Source: Treponema sp.
GTDB taxonomy: Bacteria; Spirochaetota; Spirochaetia; Treponematales; Rectinemataceae
DNA length: 16,334 nucleotides
NCBI GenBank assembly: GCA_012516755.1
Contig: JAAYWE010000050.1
Coordinates: 1-16,334, forward strand
Direction: 5' to 3'
A program made the translations under genes and the position numbers. Numbering within the stretch: position 1 is the first letter of the stretch; the number at the start of each line of letters is the position of its first letter. Below, piece by piece: positions 13,895 to 16,334 of the stretch. The notes below the pieces were generated by a model that ran no database searches, had not been told where the DNA came from, and saw only the letters and a list, made by a program, of their open reading frames with translations.

Positions 13895-14523
13895 TCCTCT
13901 TTGTTCTCAATATTCCATTCAAAATTTGGATTCAGCATATTATCGACAAAAGGAGTAAGCGCTTCCTGTAATCCTGCCGCTTCCTTTCGCCCAAGTACCA
14001 CGAGACGAAATACAGCAGCCTCTACAAGTGCAAAGAACATCTCCACTGTTCCTTTTACGGAAGAAGATTCCTTGAATTCACCACACTTTATGCCTTCGAT
14101 AACGATATCTGCAAGAATATGACGCATGCGGACCGTTCGACGCCTTACTTTTTCGTCTGGATTTCCTCCAGAAGCTTTTAGTCTCAGCAGATAATCCATG
14201 ACTACCGAGAGCATTTTCGATTCTCTCTCGCAGGCTTCAACCAGGATTTCGCTGATCTTGGTTATTTTTTCACCATTTGTTAGGTACTGATCCCGGGCAA
14301 TAAGCGCTATCTCCGCTTCGAGAGAGGAGAGAAAACGCTTAATACTCTCGTTGAAGATCTGTTTTTTGTTGTCGAAATAGAGATAGAGTATCGTTCGAGT
14401 GATCCCGCATCTCTCGGCGATCTTCTGGAAAGTAGTATCTGCATAACCTTCTTCTACAAACACATCGAGAGCTTTTTCCAGAATTTCCTGCTTTCTCTTT
14501 TCGTGGGCGACCTGGCTAGACAA
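13891..14523 (-). CDS. TetR-family transcriptional repressor with TTG start, 210 aa
   Basis: The DNA-binding domain spans residues 8-57 (KRKQEILEKALDVFVEEGY, then the helix-turn-helix FQKIAERCGITRTILYLYF and KKQIFNES). The rest is an all-helical effector domain of unknown ligand. Start choice: the frame has no ATG nearby. A TTG at 14523 is preceded by a near-perfect AAAGGAGG with a 5-nt spacing, whereas the outer TTG at 14541 lies upstream of that site, so 14523 is preferred. It is divergent from the GH13 gene, with two 13-bp dyads just upstream. Its stop overlaps the transglycosylase stop by 3 bp on the opposite strand. Confidence 0.9.
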   Translation of the reverse strand: MSSQVAHEKRKQEILEKALDVFVEEGYADTTFQKIAERCGITRTILYLYFDNKKQIFNESIKRFLSSLEAEIALIARDQYLTNGEKITKISEILVEACERESKMLSVVMDYLLRLKASGGNPDEKVRRRTVRMRHILADIVIEGIKCGEFKESSSVKGTVEMFFALVEAAVFRLVVLGRKEAAGLQEALTPFVDNMLNPNFEWNIENKED

Positions 14524-14543
14524 ATCGACCTCCTTTGTCAAAT

Positions 14544-14576
14544 TGTTATCATAACAGAAGATCTGATCTTAGTATA
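14544..14576 (-). promoter_or_regulatory. Two adjacent dyads and -10 of the second TetR gene
   Basis: TGTTAT-C-ATAACA (14544-14556) and AAGATC-T-GATCTT (14558-14570) are each 6-bp arms around a single centre base, separated by 1 bp. On the minus strand TATACT (14571-14576) is a good -10, so the transcript would start inside the second dyad; no clear -35 is seen. The layout fits autorepression of the TetR gene. The dyads end 36 bp before the divergent GH13 -35. Confidence 0.5.
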
Positions 14577-14605
14577 TCTTCCGATATGAATTCCTGTTCC
14601 TTGCG

Positions 14606-14634
14606 TTGCTTGCGGCATAAATTACTAGTATAGT
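14606..14634 (+). promoter_or_regulatory. Promoter of the GH13 gene
   Basis: TTGCTT (14606-14611) and TATAGT (14629-14634) are exactly 17 bp apart. Transcription would start near 14641, about 12 nt before the ATG and just at the AAAGGAG ribosome site (14639-14645). Confidence 0.55.
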
Positions 14635-14652
14635 TGATAAAGGAGCTTATCG

Positions 14653-16334
14653 ATGGCTTTACAGATCCTCAGAGAATTCCGCTCTCAAAATATTCCTCCC
14701 AAGCACCTTTGGATGCCTTCGGGAGCTATCTCTCTGCCCGATGCCGTATCCGCACGCTTTGTGGCTCAGAAATATAAGCTGTCTGCAGGAGAGCTGAGAG
14801 CTCTTTCTTTGATCGGTGAAGCCTTCAGGATTATCATCGACCTATATCGAAAGCAATATTCGAAGTTGCTAGAAGAAATTGCGCTTAAAGCGTTCGCCTC
14901 CACAGAAGACAACAAGGCGCTTTGGGAGGTGCTCCAGGAATTGATTACAGAATTTCCCCCCGCTCCCATCTACGATGGTCTTGCCGAACCCAAGGATTGG
15001 CTAAAATCCCTGAGTCCTGTTGGCGACGACTCCAGTAAGCCTAATCTAGAACTTGCGATAGAGCAGCTAATTTTGGTTCGTCTTTTTAACGAGAATCCGG
15101 CATTCTGGCCATATCGATCACTCTTCGATGACGGGGTCTCTCCGGCAGGGACTACACTGCCAGATTCTATCTCTGCAAAGACTCCTTACCTACAGGTTTT
15201 TGCTCGTCTCGAAGACGCTCTCAAAACCTTGCCAGGCTTATCTTATGGTGGCGGGAAATCTCTCGACCTCATAAATTTTCTGCGAGAACCATCCAGGCAC
15301 GCACCTGCTTCGCTAAAGGACCAGCTCGAATGGATAATCAAGAATTGGGGAACTCTTTTGGGCGATTTTAAGCTCAGCCTCCTTGCTGGAATAGACATGA
15401 TCAACGAAGAGACCAGACCGCATTTTCCTCCAGGGCCGGGGCTTGCTGTTCCCTATCAGTATAGAAGCAGCTTCCATGAATATGAAAAATTCAGCCCCGA
15501 CAAGAACTGGATGCCTTCTCTTGTGCTTATTGCAAAAAATGCCCTTGTCTGGTTACACCAGCTTTCAAGAACTTACTCAAGAGAGATATCCCGCCTGGAT
15601 CAGATTCCCGAGGAAGAGCTCATAATCATGGCCGAGCGAGGGATCAATGGATTATGGCTTATCGGAATCTGGCAGAGAAGTCCAGCAAGCGAAAAAATAA
15701 AAAAACTCTGTGGAAACTCAGAAGCAGCCGCTTCGGCTTACTCCCTATTCGACTATGAAATCAGCCCTGAGCTCGGAGGCTGGGAGGCACTGGACAGGTT
15801 GCGAGAGCAATGTGGACAATATGGCATAAGGCTGGCGGCCGATATGGTCCCTAATCATACGGGGATCGACTCGCTCTGGATACGTACAAGGCCTGAGCTA
15901 TTCATGAGTCTGCCATACTGTCCATTCCCTAGCTATAGCTTCAATGGTCCCGATCTTTCCGGAGATCCATCTATTGGGATTTGGCTCGAGGATCATTATT
16001 ACAATCGCGGCGATGCTGCTGTCGTCTTCAAAAGGCTCGATCGTCATACTGGAGAAGTCCGGTACATTTACCATGGCAACGATGGAACAGGCATGCCCTG
16101 GAATGATACCGCGCAGATAGACTTTCTAAACCCGGCTTCGCGCGAGGCGGTAAAAGAGCGAATCCTGTCTGTTGCGGCTCATTTCAACATAATCCGATTC
16201 GATGCCGCGATGGTGCTCGCAAAACAACACATAAGGCGCTTATGGTACCCGGCGCCCGGGTCTGGAGGCGCAATTCCCTCGCGCTCAGACCATGCTATGA
16301 GCGAAGAGGCCTTTGACAAGGCAATGCCAAATGA
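14653..16334 (+). CDS. GH13 alpha-amylase-family protein with a large N-terminal helical region (3' end outside window)
   Basis: An open frame of 560 codons runs from the ATG (AAAGGAG 7 nt upstream) off the right edge. It is a TIM-barrel enzyme acting on alpha-glucans. Residues 1 to about 285 are mostly helical and not part of the barrel. The barrel includes GINGLWLIGIWQRSP, FDYEISPELGGWEAL, conserved region I DMVPNHTG (from Asp397), SYSFNGPDLSG, YHGNDGTGMPWNDTAQ, and region II IIRFDAAMVLAK with Arg515 and the expected nucleophile Asp517. The acid/base Glu and region IV lie beyond the window. No signal peptide is seen, so it is probably cytoplasmic and could act on stored glycogen or maltodextrin. 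The exact reaction (hydrolase, transferase or branching) cannot be told. Confidence 0.88.
   Translation, partial: MALQILREFRSQNIPPKHLWMPSGAISLPDAVSARFVAQKYKLSAGELRALSLIGEAFRIIIDLYRKQYSKLLEEIALKAFASTEDNKALWEVLQELITEFPPAPIYDGLAEPKDWLKSLSPVGDDSSKPNLELAIEQLILVRLFNENPAFWPYRSLFDDGVSPAGTTLPDSISAKTPYLQVFARLEDALKTLPGLSYGGGKSLDLINFLREPSRHAPASLKDQLEWIIKNWGTLLGDFKLSLLAGIDMINEETRPHFPPGPGLAVPYQYRSSFHEYEKFSPDKNWMPSLVLIAKNALVWLHQLSRTYSREISRLDQIPEEELIIMAERGINGLWLIGIWQRSPASEKIKKLCGNSEAAASAYSLFDYEISPELGGWEALDRLREQCGQYGIRLAADMVPNHTGIDSLWIRTRPELFMSLPYCPFPSYSFNGPDLSGDPSIGIWLEDHYYNRGDAAVVFKRLDRHTGEVRYIYHGNDGTGMPWNDTAQIDFLNPASREAVKERILSVAAHFNIIRFDAAMVLAKQHIRRLWYPAPGSGGAIPSRSDHAMSEEAFDKAMPN

Overview
The window looks like part of a spirochaete chromosome, probably from the Treponema/Spirochaetales side. 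This rests on an alanyl-tRNA synthetase that stops right after the editing domain, a small single-RRM RNA-binding protein gene, and a dxs-folP-cdaA-cdaR-acpS-truA-rluA gene string. It is an inference from gene content, because no rRNA or other phylogenetic marker is present.

Layout. (a) 1-1010: the 5' part of an insertion-sequence transposase (minus strand, cut by the window edge) and its end, which carries two AGTGCACTTTT repeats 33 bp apart. (b) 1033-1813: an apparently self-contained transcription unit for a 98-aa RRM protein, with a good promoter, a leader of about 306 nt with strong hairpins, the gene and an intrinsic terminator. Less than half of the transcript is coding. (c) 8721 down to 1849: one compact minus-strand operon of seven housekeeping genes, all overlapping or within 19 bp: dxs (isoprenoid precursor), folP (folate), cdaA (c-di-AMP synthase), cdaR/ybbR (its membrane partner), acpS (acyl-carrier-protein activation), truA and an rluA-type gene (RNA pseudouridylation). 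(d) 8722-8947: a divergent control region with an inverted repeat, a 16-bp tandem duplication and a palindrome. (e) 8948-11238: an unrecognised 160-aa gene converging on alaS, with a 2-bp gap between the two. (f) 11239-12957: a NAD-dependent epimerase/dehydratase gene whose promoter spacer is filled exactly by a TetR-type operator, converging with and overlapping a TetR regulator gene. (g) 12958-13894: an AT-rich stretch with tandem promoters and a membrane-anchored lytic transglycosylase. (h) 13891-16334: a second TetR regulator, starting with TTG, divergent from a GH13 alpha-amylase-family gene that runs off the right edge. Two adjacent 13-bp dyads lie between them.

In several places the coding start that fits best is an internal one supported by a Shine-Dalgarno sequence (rluA, acpS, cdaR, the epimerase, the transglycosylase and the second TetR). 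Convergent genes abut or overlap with no terminator between them, which indicates a compact genome. The observations I rate highest are the structured leader of the RRM gene with two mutually exclusive folds, the operator placed inside the epimerase promoter, the paired dyads of the second TetR, and the dxs-folP-c-di-AMP-acpS gene linkage.
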